Part shown: positions 34,561 through 44,644 of the stretch, piece by piece | How the letters are laid out: each line of letters starts with the position of its first letter | How positions within the stretch are numbered: the first letter of the stretch is position 1 | Assembly (NCBI GenBank): GCA_041488095.1 | Contig: JBGPOP010000009.1 | Span: forward strand, 1-64,000 | Reading direction: 5' to 3' | Origin: DASYPQ01 sp041488095 | GTDB lineage: Bacteria > Planctomycetota > UBA1135 > GCA-002686595 | DNA: 64,000 nt | The notes under the pieces: model-generated | Databases searched by the model: none | What the model was told of the DNA's origin: nothing | The model's input: only the letters and a program-made list of their open reading frames with translations | Translations under genes and position numbers: made by a program

Positions 34561-34806
34561 TCAGCCGGCCTTCTTCATGAAGCGGAGCAGCCAAAGCAGA
34601 ACGATCGCCCCGAACGTCGCCATGATCAGCGATCCGAGCAGTCCGTAGCTGACGAGGCCGACGAGCGAGAAGAGAAACCCGCCGAGGAGCGCGCCGATCA
34701 CACCGATGACGAGATCGCCGACGACTCCGAATCCGCTGCCCTTGGTGATCTGTCCGGCGAGCCATCCGGCGGCGAGGCCGATCAACAGGAACCACAGGAA
34801 GTTCAT
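34561..34806 (-). CDS. GlsB/YeaQ/YmgE-family small stress-associated membrane protein
   Basis: 81 residues, nearly all in three hydrophobic, glycine-rich helices: FLWFLLIGLAAGWLAGQI, GVVGDLVIGVIGALLGGFLF and LLGSLIMATFGAIVLLWLL. The family is widespread, with induction by stress in enterobacteria but no known biochemical role. Start ATG 34806. Confidence 0.9.
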   Translation of the reverse strand: MNFLWFLLIGLAAGWLAGQITKGSGFGVVGDLVIGVIGALLGGFLFSLVGLVSYGLLGSLIMATFGAIVLLWLLRFMKKAG

Positions 34807-35025
34807 GACGTCCTCCGAGATCTGGTTTCACACACGGTCGATCGGATGTCCCAGCGGCTGCGGGACCGACGGCTCCGGATCCTGTCGAGCCTCCCCCAAA
34901 GTCTGACGCGAGCCTCCCCGGCCGGCGAGCAGGGTCTCTTTCCTGCCCGCTCCTGCCAGGGCGCCAGCGCCGGGTCTCCCGTCCGCGCGGAAGATACGGG
35001 AAACTGGAGACGCCGACGGGACCTA

Positions 35026-37653
35026 GTGGATCTCTGGAACGTGGACACCCGAACCCCGAGCCTCTCCCCAGACGCCGAGGCGCTGCTCTCCCAGTCCGAC
35101 TGGGTGCGCGCGCTCGTCCGCGGCCTCGGCGTCGACGAGAACGGCGCCGACGACATTCTCCAGTCGACCTGGCTCGCCGCGCTCTCGAGTCCTCCGCGCG
35201 CGACCGGCGAAGGCGCGAGCCTGCGCGCGTGGATCGCGCGGGTCGCGCGCAACTTCGCGATGAAGCGGATCGACCGCGATGAACGGCGCGTGTCGCTCGA
35301 ACGAGGAACCGCGAGGGAAGAACGCCTTCCCTCGACCGCCGATGTCGTCGAACGCGAGGAAGCCCGTGCGCAGGTCGTCCGCGCGCTGCTCGATCTCCAC
35401 GAGCCGTTCCGCACGACGCTGCTGCTGCGCTTCTACGAGGAGCTCGAGCCGCGCGACATCGCCCGGCTCCAGAAGGTGCCCGACTCGACGGTCCGCAACC
35501 GGCTGCGGCGCGGGCTCGGGCTCCTGCGCGAGCGGCTCGAGTCCACGCAGGGTCCGGGTTGGCGTCAGCGTTGCCTGCTCGTGCTCCCGGCGCTGCGCCC
35601 GGGGGCTTCGGGCGGCGTCCATGGGCCGGGAAGGCTCACGAGGTGGAGAGCCGCGAAGTGGATGACGGGAGGTGCTCTGGTGGGCAAGAAGATCGCGGTC
35701 GTCGCTGCGGCTGCAATCGCGGCGACGGGGCTGTTCCTGGCGTGGTCATGGGACGGGTGGGGCGGGTCCTCCCATCCCTCGTCGGAACCGCGCGGCGCGG
35801 CGACGCTCGCCGAGGTTCCCGGCGATCCGGTCGCGACCGAACGCGCGGCCGGCGGTCTCTCGCAGCCCGTCTCTGTGGAAGCGAACACTTCCCGCAAGCC
35901 CGCATCCGCCGCCGCGGACCCGAACGCCTCCACCGACGACGGCTTGCGATGCAAGCTGCGCGGACATCTTCTCGGGCCCGACGGTGCGGCGTTGAAACCG
36001 CGCCAGAACCCCTTCGTGGTGTCATTCGGCCTCGGGAGCAGCCGTGTCCCGGTGAACGTGGTCCTCGACGGGACCGCTCTCGACCCCACGCCCATCCAGC
36101 TCGATGGGACCCAGGTCAAGCCCATCTTGCCCGTCCAGCTCACGATCCGACTCGCCGTCGAGGGACTGAAGAGCGCTCCCGACGAGAGGCCTGCGCCGGA
36201 TTCCGGAGATCCACTCGTCGAGCTGCAGGCCGAGGAAGCCAAGATCCAGGCCGAGGTGACCACGAGGCTCTTCCAGAGAGCGCTTGGATTCGTCCACGGC
36301 GAGGAGAGCGCGCTGTCGCCCGCGGCTCGGGGCCATGTCGTGATCGCGAGCGCGGGAGGCGACGCGCGCGAGCTGGAGGTCGACGACGAAGGCGGCTTCG
36401 AGTTCGGCGATCTCCGGCCGGACCGCTGGCATCTGTACGCCGAGGCGCCGGGCTGCCAGGCGCGGCGAGTCGACTTCGAGATCGCCCCCGTCGAGCGCGA
36501 GAAGACCCTCGACGTCTCGCTCCTCCCTGCACCCTGGCTGCGCGTGAAGCTGATCACGCCGGAGGAGCGCGACCTGCGAGAAGCCGTGGGGGACGATCCC
36601 GTGCTCGGCTTGGCCTTCGCCCCCGTGCCCTTCGCGACCCGCGAGCGACCCGGCCCCCGCATCCCCGACCTCAACGTCGACCCGGGGAAACGGTACGCCG
36701 CCGGTCTGTGGCGGGATCGCTCCGAGCTCGACGCGAAGATCGTCGGCGACGCCTCGGGCATCCTCGAGCTCGCCGAGGCGCTGCCGCTCCATGTCGGCGT
36801 CGCCGTCCGCGGCACCGTGCTCGACGAACGACTCGTTCCTCCCGGCGCGGAGGAGGTCGTCTTCGTGATCCCTCTCGATCGGATCCGGGCGCTCCCGGTC
36901 GCGGTCGCAGTCCGCGTCGTCTCGGCGCAGGACGGACTCCCGGTCCCGGACGCCCAGGTCGAGATCGAAGGCATCGACAGCACCACGACGGACTCGCGCG
37001 GCGCCGCGGCCTTCGGGCGCATCCCGCCCGGGCGCCGGAAGATCCACTTCGAAGCGGAGGGCTTCGAGCAGCGCCAGGAGTGGATCGACGTCGAGCCCGG
37101 AGCGCCGGCCGACCTCGGCGTCCGCGAGCTCGGCCGCGCGACCACGATCGCCGGCAAGGTCGTCGACGAGAACGGGGCACCAGTGCAGACGAGCGTCGAG
37201 CTGCGCGCTCTCGACGCGAACATGCCGGGGGCCGAGCTGCCGCTCGTCACGACGGCCGAGACCGATGAGACGGGCCGGTTCGTGTTCGATCGAGCGGGAC
37301 GCCGGCGCTACCTGCTGTGCGTCCGCGGGGGCGACTGGGCGGGGCCGCCGCAGACCGTCGACGCGCGGGACGGGCACGTGGCGGACGTCGTCCTCCAGGC
37401 CGGGAGCTGCGGCGAGCTGAAGCTCACCTTCCCGGTCGAGCCGCCGCCGGGCGCGGAGTACCTGGTCGAGACGACCGAGGGCGTGCAGGTTGCGCTGCTC
37501 CCCTGCGAAGGCTGGCGGCCGCTCGCGGTCCGCCTCGGCAACGGCGACTACCGCGCGCTGCTGATGGACGGTGCGCGCGTCCTGTGGGCGCGGCACGTGA
37601 GGATCCAGCCCGGGATGATGATCGCTTTCGACGAGCCCGGGTTCGGGAGGTAG
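35026..37653 (+). CDS. Second ECF sigma factor fused to membrane-anchored carboxypeptidase-regulatory-like domains
   Basis: About 875 residues from GTG 35026 (GTG 35041 also possible; the frame stays open to ATG 34846, but that part has shadow composition). Sigma region 2: WVRALVRGLGVDENGADDIL and LRAWIARVARNFAMKRID. Region 4: HEPFRTTLLLRFYEE and ARLQKVPDSTVRNRLRRGL. Then a transmembrane helix (IAVVAAAAIAATGLFLAWSW) and about 600 residues of beta-sandwich modules ending in GKVVDENGAPVQTSVEL. Same architecture as the protein at 4812. No anti-sigma gene is adjacent; the outer part may itself control the sigma domain. Confidence 0.85.
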   Translation: MDLWNVDTRTPSLSPDAEALLSQSDWVRALVRGLGVDENGADDILQSTWLAALSSPPRATGEGASLRAWIARVARNFAMKRIDRDERRVSLERGTAREERLPSTADVVEREEARAQVVRALLDLHEPFRTTLLLRFYEELEPRDIARLQKVPDSTVRNRLRRGLGLLRERLESTQGPGWRQRCLLVLPALRPGASGGVHGPGRLTRWRAAKWMTGGALVGKKIAVVAAAAIAATGLFLAWSWDGWGGSSHPSSEPRGAATLAEVPGDPVATERAAGGLSQPVSVEANTSRKPASAAADPNASTDDGLRCKLRGHLLGPDGAALKPRQNPFVVSFGLGSSRVPVNVVLDGTALDPTPIQLDGTQVKPILPVQLTIRLAVEGLKSAPDERPAPDSGDPLVELQAEEAKIQAEVTTRLFQRALGFVHGEESALSPAARGHVVIASAGGDARELEVDDEGGFEFGDLRPDRWHLYAEAPGCQARRVDFEIAPVEREKTLDVSLLPAPWLRVKLITPEERDLREAVGDDPVLGLAFAPVPFATRERPGPRIPDLNVDPGKRYAAGLWRDRSELDAKIVGDASGILELAEALPLHVGVAVRGTVLDERLVPPGAEEVVFVIPLDRIRALPVAVAVRVVSAQDGLPVPDAQVEIEGIDSTTTDSRGAAAFGRIPPGRRKIHFEAEGFEQRQEWIDVEPGAPADLGVRELGRATTIAGKVVDENGAPVQTSVELRALDANMPGAELPLVTTAETDETGRFVFDRAGRRRYLLCVRGGDWAGPPQTVDARDGHVADVVLQAGSCGELKLTFPVEPPPGAEYLVETTEGVQVALLPCEGWRPLAVRLGNGDYRALLMDGARVLWARHVRIQPGMMIAFDEPGFGR

Positions 37654-37764
37654 TCGAGCGAAGCAGCGGCTCACGGGGAAAACGAGCCAACAACGGTACC
37701 GCTCCGGGAGTAGGGGGTTACTTGCTCACCGCGGACTTCACTGGGAGCCCGCGCCCCGCTCCCC

Positions 37765-39429
37765 ATGCAACGCTCGCTCGTCCTCGGCGGTTTCGCGCTC
37801 CTCGCGGGCGTTTCCATGGGCCTCGCGTGGTGGGGCATCGCTCCGGTCGAGGCCAGCGATGCTGCGGCGACCGAAGCCGGTTCCGCCGGCGCGCCGCAAG
37901 AGCCCTCGCCTGGTCCTGCGCTCCAGCTCGAGGACCCCGATGCGGTCTCCCTGGAGACACCCGGCCGGCTCTCCGCTCGCCCCGATCCTCTCGCGCGAGC
38001 GCCCGTCGGGCCGCGGCTCGTCGACGCGAGCGCGAGCGCATCGGGCGTCGACCTCCACGGTTCGATCCTCGTCGTCGGCGGCGAGCGGCGCAACCTCCCC
38101 GCGCTGACCCTGGTCTTCGGCCGGGGTGCGGTGACGGAGAAGGCGCTGTCCCTGGATGGCAATTACCTCCTGCCGCACCTCGCGGCCGGCCACTGGCGGG
38201 TCGCCGCTCGAGTGGTCGGCTACAAGCCACTCGCGGCAGAGATCGATGTCCCGAGCGATCCTCGACAACAAGAGTTCGATTTCACGTTGGAGCGACTGCC
38301 TCAACTCTTCGTGAGCATGGTCACGCCCGCAGGCCAGCCCCTCATGAAAGCCCTGCGTTCCGAGAAGGGTCCCGTGGCCAGGATGGCGGTCGTCGCGATT
38401 GCGACCGTCGATCCGCCGCGAGAGCACCTGGGCGCGACGCTCGAGGACTCCTACGAGAGCTACGGGGTCGGGACGTGGCGCCCCTCCGCAGGCCGGGAGA
38501 ACGCGGAAGAGGTCGACGAGCCGCGGGCTGGCGTCCTCGAGCTGTCGCGACCGATGTCGGTCTTCGTCAGCGTTTGCGTGGCGCACACGGTGCTGCGGAC
38601 GCAGTTCGTTCCCGCCGGGCAGGAGAAGGTGGAGTTCATCATCTCCCCCGACGATCTGCGCGCGGCGCGCGGCAGCCTGCGCTTCCGGATCGTCGACGCG
38701 GATACGGGCGTGCCGATCACGGACGGCCGCGTCGGACTGCACCAGAACGGCCGGTTCGGCACGGGACAGGAGATCATCCAGTCGGACGGCTCCGTCGAGT
38801 TTCCCGACGAGACCCCGGGTCCGCGCGACCTCTCGATCGTCTGCCGCGGGTACGAGTGGGTCGTCGAGCAGGTCTGGATCGAGCCCGGGCGCGAGACCGA
38901 TCTCGGCCTCTACCGCCTGAACCGGCCGGTGTCGATCGAAGGGACGGCCGTCGACGAGAACGGAGCTCCCGTCCGCGCGTGGATCAGCGTGTGGCCGGTC
39001 GAGCGCTACGACGCGGCACAGAGGATCGCGGACAAGTTCTGCTGGCACGCGGACGAGGATGGGCGTTTCAACATCCACCCCGCGGGGAAGCGGCGCTACT
39101 TCCTGCGCGCGAACGACGAGAAGTGGGCGAGCGAGACCGTCGTGGTCGACGCGAGCCGCGGTCCGGTGAAGGACGTCCGCCTGCGGGTCGCGCCGGGCGC
39201 GCCGTTGTCGGTGAGCTTCGATCCCGCGACGCCGCGGGGAGCGCGGCTGTGCGTGCGCGACATGCGGGGTCAGCCGATCGCCGAACGTGCGGTCGACCCG
39301 GAGAGCCAGGCGAAGATCAGCCTCGCGCCGGGGCGATACCGGGTGCTGGCGGAGTTCGACGGGGCGCTGCACGGGGAGCGCACGGTCGACGTGCTCGGCC
39401 AGCCGTTGGGGATCCTTCTCGGCCCCTAG
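37765..39429 (+). CDS. Membrane-anchored carboxypeptidase-regulatory-like protein
   Basis: 554 residues. N-terminal signal/anchor (LVLGGFALLAGVSMGLAWWG), then beta-sandwich modules, including VDLHGSILVVGGERRNLPAL and IEGTAVDENGAPVRAWISV, closely matching the outer part of the sigma fusion just upstream (for example the INPxGKRRYFLRAND-like block). It lacks any sigma domain. The gene lies 111 bp after the fusion, in the same direction, so it may share transcription and extracellular partners. Confidence 0.8.
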   Translation: MQRSLVLGGFALLAGVSMGLAWWGIAPVEASDAAATEAGSAGAPQEPSPGPALQLEDPDAVSLETPGRLSARPDPLARAPVGPRLVDASASASGVDLHGSILVVGGERRNLPALTLVFGRGAVTEKALSLDGNYLLPHLAAGHWRVAARVVGYKPLAAEIDVPSDPRQQEFDFTLERLPQLFVSMVTPAGQPLMKALRSEKGPVARMAVVAIATVDPPREHLGATLEDSYESYGVGTWRPSAGRENAEEVDEPRAGVLELSRPMSVFVSVCVAHTVLRTQFVPAGQEKVEFIISPDDLRAARGSLRFRIVDADTGVPITDGRVGLHQNGRFGTGQEIIQSDGSVEFPDETPGPRDLSIVCRGYEWVVEQVWIEPGRETDLGLYRLNRPVSIEGTAVDENGAPVRAWISVWPVERYDAAQRIADKFCWHADEDGRFNIHPAGKRRYFLRANDEKWASETVVVDASRGPVKDVRLRVAPGAPLSVSFDPATPRGARLCVRDMRGQPIAERAVDPESQAKISLAPGRYRVLAEFDGALHGERTVDVLGQPLGILLGP

Positions 39430-39445
39430 ATGGAGAGCGGACGGC

Positions 39446-42400
39446 TCAGAATCGGTGGATCGCCAGCTTGCGCCGGAGCTGGAGCACGAGCGCATCCGGA
39501 TCCACGAGGATCGTCTCGGGGTCGAAGTCGCAGCGCAGCACGACCTCCTGGAACTCGCCGGCGCCGAGCGTGATCGTCGCGCGCGCGTCGCGGTACTCCT
39601 TCGGATTGAGGGAGGTCGTCGGTGTCGTTTCGGCGGCTTGGACGGTGCCGGGCGAGACCTTCTCCTTCGTCCCTTCCTTCTCCGGGAACCGCTCGCCACG
39701 CGCCGCGGCAATCTCGACCGGCATCCGGCCGGTGCCGGCGTTCGTGACGCGAACGTGGACTTCCCAGAGCACGGGCGCGCCGCCGTCGGAGGCTTCGAGG
39801 TCGACGATGCTCGCCTTCACCGCGTCGGCGAGCTCGTACTCGGGCACGACCACCTCGAAGAACCACTGCTTCACGAAGTCCTCGTAGGAGTCCCGGTCGG
39901 GCGCAACCTCGCGCATCGTGGCGACGAAGTCCTGCAGCACCGGGTGGTCCGGGCCGTTCTCGTACTTGCGGATGAAGTTGCGAAGCCCGGCGAGATCCTG
40001 CTCGCGGCCCATGCGGTTCAGGAGCATCCAGAACACCCATCCGCCCTTGTCGTAGGTGACGGTCGTGTCGCCCGCACGCGAGCCGTCGATCTTGACGAGG
40101 GGTCGCTCCGAGTCGACCTGGCGCCTGTCCCCATAGCGACTCTCGATCTGCTTGCAGAACGCGATTCGATCCCGGAGGCCCTTGACCTGCTCGATGAGCA
40201 AGATCGTCGAGAAGTGAGCCATGCCCTCGGAGAGGATGTCGCCGCCGGGCCCCTTACCGGGTTCGATGATGTTGCCCCACCACTGGTGGGCCGACTCGTG
40301 CGCCGTCACCGTGAAGGCGAGGTGCGTCCCGGGCTCGCTCTTCGTCAGGAACCCGATCGATTCGCAGAACGTGATGTTCGTGGCGAAGCCCTGGGCGTAG
40401 GAGGAGGCGAGGGCGGAGAACTCCGAGAGCTTCAGCTCCTTCCAGGGATAGGGTCGGAACCATTCGGAGTAGTACTTCCGCGCCGCGTCGAGGCCCTCGA
40501 TCATCTCGTCGAGGTTGTACTCGTGTCCCGGGTGGTAGTAGATCGCCGTGTCCTGTCCGCGGCGGACCTCCCACTTGCCGGCGATGACGTTGAAAAAGTT
40601 CAACGGACGGTCGCTCACCCACACCGAGTTGCGGATCCCGTCCTTCACCTCGTCGGAGACGAGCGCCCCCGAGGCATTCAACGTGTACTCCATGGGTGCG
40701 TGCAGCGTGATGTGGGTCGTGTGCGGGATGTCGTTGCCGAATGCGGATTCGGTGATGCCCGCGTAGAAGTCGTCGGGGTACTCCTTCGCGTTCGTCTTGT
40801 TGTCCTTGTCGACGCCGACGCCCTCGATGAAGCCGATGACCGGGACGAAGCTCGGGGAGAAGCTCGTCAGGACGACGCCCGAGGGAAGGATGAACTCGTC
40901 CGTGCCGCCGCCGTTCTTCGTCGCCCCGTCGGGAAAGACGCCTTCGTGCGCGAAGCCGAGCTCCAGGCGGCCGTCCTGGCCGAGCGGTTTGGAGAGCGTG
41001 AAGACGGCGAGGCCCGCCCGGTCCTCGGGCTCGACCTTCGACCCATCGATCGTCCATTCGCGGTTCTTGAAGTGCGGTCCGGGCGTCAGCGCGATCTGCC
41101 GCAGCGGCTTCTCGTGCACGTTCGTCAACGTGTAGGTCCCGCGCGCGCGGAACCAGCTCGCCTGGGGACGCAGCTCGAGATCGAGGACGACGTCGGAGAT
41201 CGAGGGCTTGGGGGCCCCCTTCCAGGTCTCGACGTTCTTCGCCCAGTAGTCCTTCTCGCGCTTCTTCTCGGCGTCGCCCTGGAATCCGTTCTGCACCGTC
41301 CGGTTGAGCCAGATGCCGAGCGCGAGGGGCGCGACGAGGTAGGCGCCGAGCCGGGTCGCGTTCCGGAAGAGAGGGAGGGGGCGAAGCGAGGCGAGAACGC
41401 CGCTCGCATCGAGGTCGCGCCGCGGATAGAAGCGCACAGCGAGCGCCACGAAGAAGACCGCGGCGGAGAGCCAGAGGAGCCGGTTCAGGAGGAGCGAGCT
41501 GTGCGTCAACTCGTACGTGCCGAGATCGCTCCACTGGAGGACGCTCCACAGGTCCCAGTTCCACACCCAGTTCATCTTCCCCCGCATCTGGACCCAACCC
41601 GTCAGCGCGAACACGGAGAGCCCGACCGCGTAGGAGGTGTATCGGTTGCGCACGATCGACTGGACCGCGGCGATGAAAGTGGACCAGACGATGAACGTCG
41701 GCACGAGGAGCAGGCCCCAGGTCACAAGGAAGGGGCGCATCTCCACAGCAGCCTTTCCTTGGATCTGCATCGCGATCACCCCGCCTGCGAACGCAAAGAG
41801 AAGGACTACGATCCCGACGAACGCGTTCGCGACGGCTTTCCCGAACACGATCGCTGCGGAAGGCGCGGCCGTCGCATGGTAGATCGAGGCCATCCCAACC
41901 GAGCGCTCGCGCTCGAACGACTCCACCGTGTAGTAGAGCAGTTTGAAGCACAGGAGCAGCGTGAGCGTGTTGATCGCGTCCACCGCCAGCTGTCCCGAGG
42001 TCCACAGAGCCGGCGTGTCGAGGAATCCGACCTTGGACAGGGCGTTCCCGAGCGTCTGCAGCAGAATGAGCGGGCCGAACAGATAGAGGCCGGGCGAGCT
42101 CCTCAGCTCGCGAAACTCCACCTGAGCAATCTCGAGCGCGGATCTCACGAAGCCTGGCGGAGACGTGCGCATGCCGAGTCCAGAGAGGCTCCCCGCCGAG
42201 GTCGCGACTCGAGGCTCGGCATCCCTGCCCTGTTCAACAGCGCCAGCAGCCGCGCTCCTGCGACGGTCGTGTTCGCTCATCCTCCCCTGCAGCACGCTCC
42301 GTAGGTGCACCCCGCTCCACGCGACGGAGGCAAGCCCCAGGAACGCGAAGGCGATCCGGCTCACGACGAATGCGCCGTCGAGAGGCATGGGCTGGTGGTT

Positions 42401-43135
42401 GTAGAAGTCGACACCCCGATCGACCTTGAGCCAGGTCTCGTTGAGCCAGCGGAACCCAGCCGGGTCGATCCACATGAGGAAGCGGTTCCAGCGCGGATCG
42501 AGCCACGACGGCGACCAGTCCCACAAGAAGAAGACGCACCCAAGCAGCAATGCGATTGGCAGGAAGAAAACGAGAGTCGGCTTCCGCGTGCGTTCGCCGA
42601 CGAGGAAGCTCGTCCCCGCGACGAAGAGGAGGACGGGCAGGCCAAGGAGGAGCACGGGAAACAGGTAGTTCCAGACCGAGAACGGCCCGATGAATTCCAC
42701 AGTCTTCGCCGAGCTGAGGAGGTGGTTCGCTGCTGCGCGGAGAGCGAGGTCGAGCCCGAGGACGAGGCCGAACGCGGTCATCACCGACGCGAACTTGCCC
42801 CAGACGTATTCTCCGGTGGAGAGCGGCGTGCTGTGGAGCACCTCCCCGATCTTGAGCTCTTCGTCGCGGATGACCGTCATGCCCGCGGCGATGGCGACGA
42901 AGAAACCGTAGATCAGGAACACGGTGATGCTCACGAATTGGGCCTGCGCGAACATCGAGGTGATCCACGCCTTCTTCCCGCCGACGTCGGAATCTCCCGT
43001 GCTGATGTGCACGTTCCCTTGGGAGAGTCCCCAGGCCATGAACGCCAGGATGAGCACCAGCACCCACACGAGCGGACGCTTGAGCTGGAAGCGGAGGTCG
43101 GTCCGATAGACCTCGAAGAGACGTCGCGGGCTCAT
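39446..43135 (-). CDS. ABC-2 type permease fused to M1-family aminopeptidase
   Basis: 1229 residues. The first about 600 hold roughly 12 hydrophobic segments in two permease-like halves separated by a polar, Arg/Ala-rich linker. The C-terminal about 550 carry the gluzincin motif HESAHQWW (about residue 948) and SEGMAHFS (about 970), as in M1 aminopeptidases, plus a beta-domain end. Such fusions occur next to ABC ATPases in various bacteria. The peptidase should face outside, so the pair may export and trim peptides, or move lipoproteins. Overlaps the ATPase gene by 4 bp. Confidence 0.85.
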   Translation of the reverse strand: MSPRRLFEVYRTDLRFQLKRPLVWVLVLILAFMAWGLSQGNVHISTGDSDVGGKKAWITSMFAQAQFVSITVFLIYGFFVAIAAGMTVIRDEELKIGEVLHSTPLSTGEYVWGKFASVMTAFGLVLGLDLALRAAANHLLSSAKTVEFIGPFSVWNYLFPVLLLGLPVLLFVAGTSFLVGERTRKPTLVFFLPIALLLGCVFFLWDWSPSWLDPRWNRFLMWIDPAGFRWLNETWLKVDRGVDFYNHQPMPLDGAFVVSRIAFAFLGLASVAWSGVHLRSVLQGRMSEHDRRRSAAAGAVEQGRDAEPRVATSAGSLSGLGMRTSPPGFVRSALEIAQVEFRELRSSPGLYLFGPLILLQTLGNALSKVGFLDTPALWTSGQLAVDAINTLTLLLCFKLLYYTVESFERERSVGMASIYHATAAPSAAIVFGKAVANAFVGIVVLLFAFAGGVIAMQIQGKAAVEMRPFLVTWGLLLVPTFIVWSTFIAAVQSIVRNRYTSYAVGLSVFALTGWVQMRGKMNWVWNWDLWSVLQWSDLGTYELTHSSLLLNRLLWLSAAVFFVALAVRFYPRRDLDASGVLASLRPLPLFRNATRLGAYLVAPLALGIWLNRTVQNGFQGDAEKKREKDYWAKNVETWKGAPKPSISDVVLDLELRPQASWFRARGTYTLTNVHEKPLRQIALTPGPHFKNREWTIDGSKVEPEDRAGLAVFTLSKPLGQDGRLELGFAHEGVFPDGATKNGGGTDEFILPSGVVLTSFSPSFVPVIGFIEGVGVDKDNKTNAKEYPDDFYAGITESAFGNDIPHTTHITLHAPMEYTLNASGALVSDEVKDGIRNSVWVSDRPLNFFNVIAGKWEVRRGQDTAIYYHPGHEYNLDEMIEGLDAARKYYSEWFRPYPWKELKLSEFSALASSYAQGFATNITFCESIGFLTKSEPGTHLAFTVTAHESAHQWWGNIIEPGKGPGGDILSEGMAHFSTILLIEQVKGLRDRIAFCKQIESRYGDRRQVDSERPLVKIDGSRAGDTTVTYDKGGWVFWMLLNRMGREQDLAGLRNFIRKYENGPDHPVLQDFVATMREVAPDRDSYEDFVKQWFFEVVVPEYELADAVKASIVDLEASDGGAPVLWEVHVRVTNAGTGRMPVEIAAARGERFPEKEGTKEKVSPGTVQAAETTPTTSLNPKEYRDARATITLGAGEFQEVVLRCDFDPETILVDPDALVLQLRRKLAIHRF

Positions 43136-44055
43136 CGCGCCGATCCCGCCGCGACCGTGACACGATCATTCGCCGCCGACGCGTTGGCGCCGGCGCCCGT
43201 CAGGACGAGGTAGGCGTCTTCGAGCGTCGGCCGGACCGGCGTGAAGCCCGCGGGCGCCTCGCCCGAAGGCTTCCAGATCCGGACGCGCAAGCGGCCTTCG
43301 ACGAGCATCGACTGCGTCACGTGATGCTCGTTCTTCAGTCGCTCGAGCTCGCCCTTCTCGACCGAGCCTTCGATCATCGTCCCCTCGAGCTCTGCGCGCG
43401 CCTGCGCGGGGGTCGTCAGCGCGACGAGCCTTCCTCCGCGGATCAGCGCGAAGCGCGTGCACAGGACGCTCACGTCCTCGACGATGTGCGTCGAGAGCAG
43501 CACGATCCGGCCCTCGGAGAGCTCGGCGAGCAAGTGGTAGAAGCGCAGGCGCTCTTCGGGGTCGAGGCCTGCGGTCGGCTCGTCGACGATGACGAGGCGC
43601 GGGTCGCCGGCGATCGCCTGAGCGATGCCGAGGCGCTGCCGCATGCCGCCCGAGTACGACCTCACCTTGCGGTCGGCCGCGAAAGAGAGATTCACCCGCT
43701 CGAGAAGCTCGTCGGCCAGGCGCGCGGTTCCGCCGGGACCCTGGACTCCCTTCAATCGTAGAAGGTGGACGAGCATCGCGCGGCCGGTCAGGTGCGGATA
43801 GAAGCCGAACTCCTGCGGCAGGTAGCCGAGTTTCGTCCGCACTTTCTCCGGACGCGCGACGATGTCCTCGCCATCGAGCTCGACGCTCCCCGACGTGGGT
43901 TCGAGGAGCCCTGCGAGGATGCGCATCAACGTCGATTTCCCGGCGCCGTTCGGCCCGAGCAGACCGAACATGCCCGCGGGCACGTCGAGATCGATGCCCT
44001 GAAGGGCGGTGACGGGGCCGGGGTAGACCTTCACCAGATTGCGGATGACGAGCAT
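43132..44055 (-). CDS. ABC transporter ATP-binding protein
   Basis: 307 residues. Walker A LLGPNGAGKSTLMR, Q-loop LPQEFGFYP, signature YSGGMRQRLGIAQAI, Walker B LVIVDEPTAGLDPEERLRF and H-switch STHIVEDV. A C-terminal extension of about 80 residues follows. The stop overlaps the start of the permease/peptidase fusion, its obvious partner. It is the ATP-hydrolysing subunit of that exporter. Confidence 0.92.
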   Translation of the reverse strand: MLVIRNLVKVYPGPVTALQGIDLDVPAGMFGLLGPNGAGKSTLMRILAGLLEPTSGSVELDGEDIVARPEKVRTKLGYLPQEFGFYPHLTGRAMLVHLLRLKGVQGPGGTARLADELLERVNLSFAADRKVRSYSGGMRQRLGIAQAIAGDPRLVIVDEPTAGLDPEERLRFYHLLAELSEGRIVLLSTHIVEDVSVLCTRFALIRGGRLVALTTPAQARAELEGTMIEGSVEKGELERLKNEHHVTQSMLVEGRLRVRIWKPSGEAPAGFTPVRPTLEDAYLVLTGAGANASAANDRVTVAAGSAR

Positions 44056-44185
44056 GTGGAGCTCCGGGGTTCGGCCTCGGGGATCAGCTGGGGCAGCCGG
44101 GGATGGGGGCGGGCGCCTTACGCGGGTGAGGTAGGATGATTCTCTCCGGTTCCCGACCTTGCGTCATCTCTCGGAGACTTCTGCC

Positions 44186-44623
44186 ATGAGATCCCTCCTC
44201 CTCCTTGCCGCAGCCCTGACGATCCTCGCCGCGTGCAGCAAGGATTCGCACGCCGGCTCCGGGACCATGCCCCCGGTGCCCGCGGGTGTCTCGAGCCATG
44301 TCTCCGCCGCAGCGCAGCAAGCCAAGAACGCCATCGCCTCGACGGTCGCCGAGTTCCAACGCTCGTCGCGCGATTCGCTCCCTTCGGTCGACGGGAAGAT
44401 CGCCGAGCTGCAGAAGAAGGCGAGCGCCGCCACCGAATCGGCGAAGGCCGAGCTCGAGAAGGCGCTCGCCGACCTCGACGAGCAACGCAAGGCCCTGGAC
44501 GAGAAGATCTCCGAGCTGAGCAGCGCTGCGCCCGAAAAGGCGGAGGAGATCCTCAGCCAGCTCAAGAGCTCCCTCGCCGGCCTGAAGAAGACGGCCGAGG
44601 ACGCCGCGGCCCGGTTCAGGTAG
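44186..44623 (+). CDS. Small helical lipoprotein, Lpp-like coiled coil
   Basis: 145 residues from ATG 44186. Lipoprotein signal with lipobox LAAC (LLLLAAALTILAAC). The mature part is almost entirely heptad-like helix rich in Ala, Lys and Glu (IAELQKKASAATESAKAEL and ALADLDEQRKALDEKI). It resembles murein-lipoprotein-type or other periplasmic coiled-coil spacers. No C-terminal Lys-Arg anchoring motif, so attachment to peptidoglycan is not shown. Divergent from the ABC genes. Confidence 0.75.
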   Translation: MRSLLLLAAALTILAACSKDSHAGSGTMPPVPAGVSSHVSAAAQQAKNAIASTVAEFQRSSRDSLPSVDGKIAELQKKASAATESAKAELEKALADLDEQRKALDEKISELSSAAPEKAEEILSQLKSSLAGLKKTAEDAAARFR

Positions 44624-44644
44624 CCGCGGGCGCGACTGGGCCCC

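Noticed and set aside
34846..35025. Extended N-terminus of the second sigma fusion
   Set aside because: Ser/Arg/Pro-rich and unlike any sigma factor; the GTG starts at 35026 or 35041 fit better.
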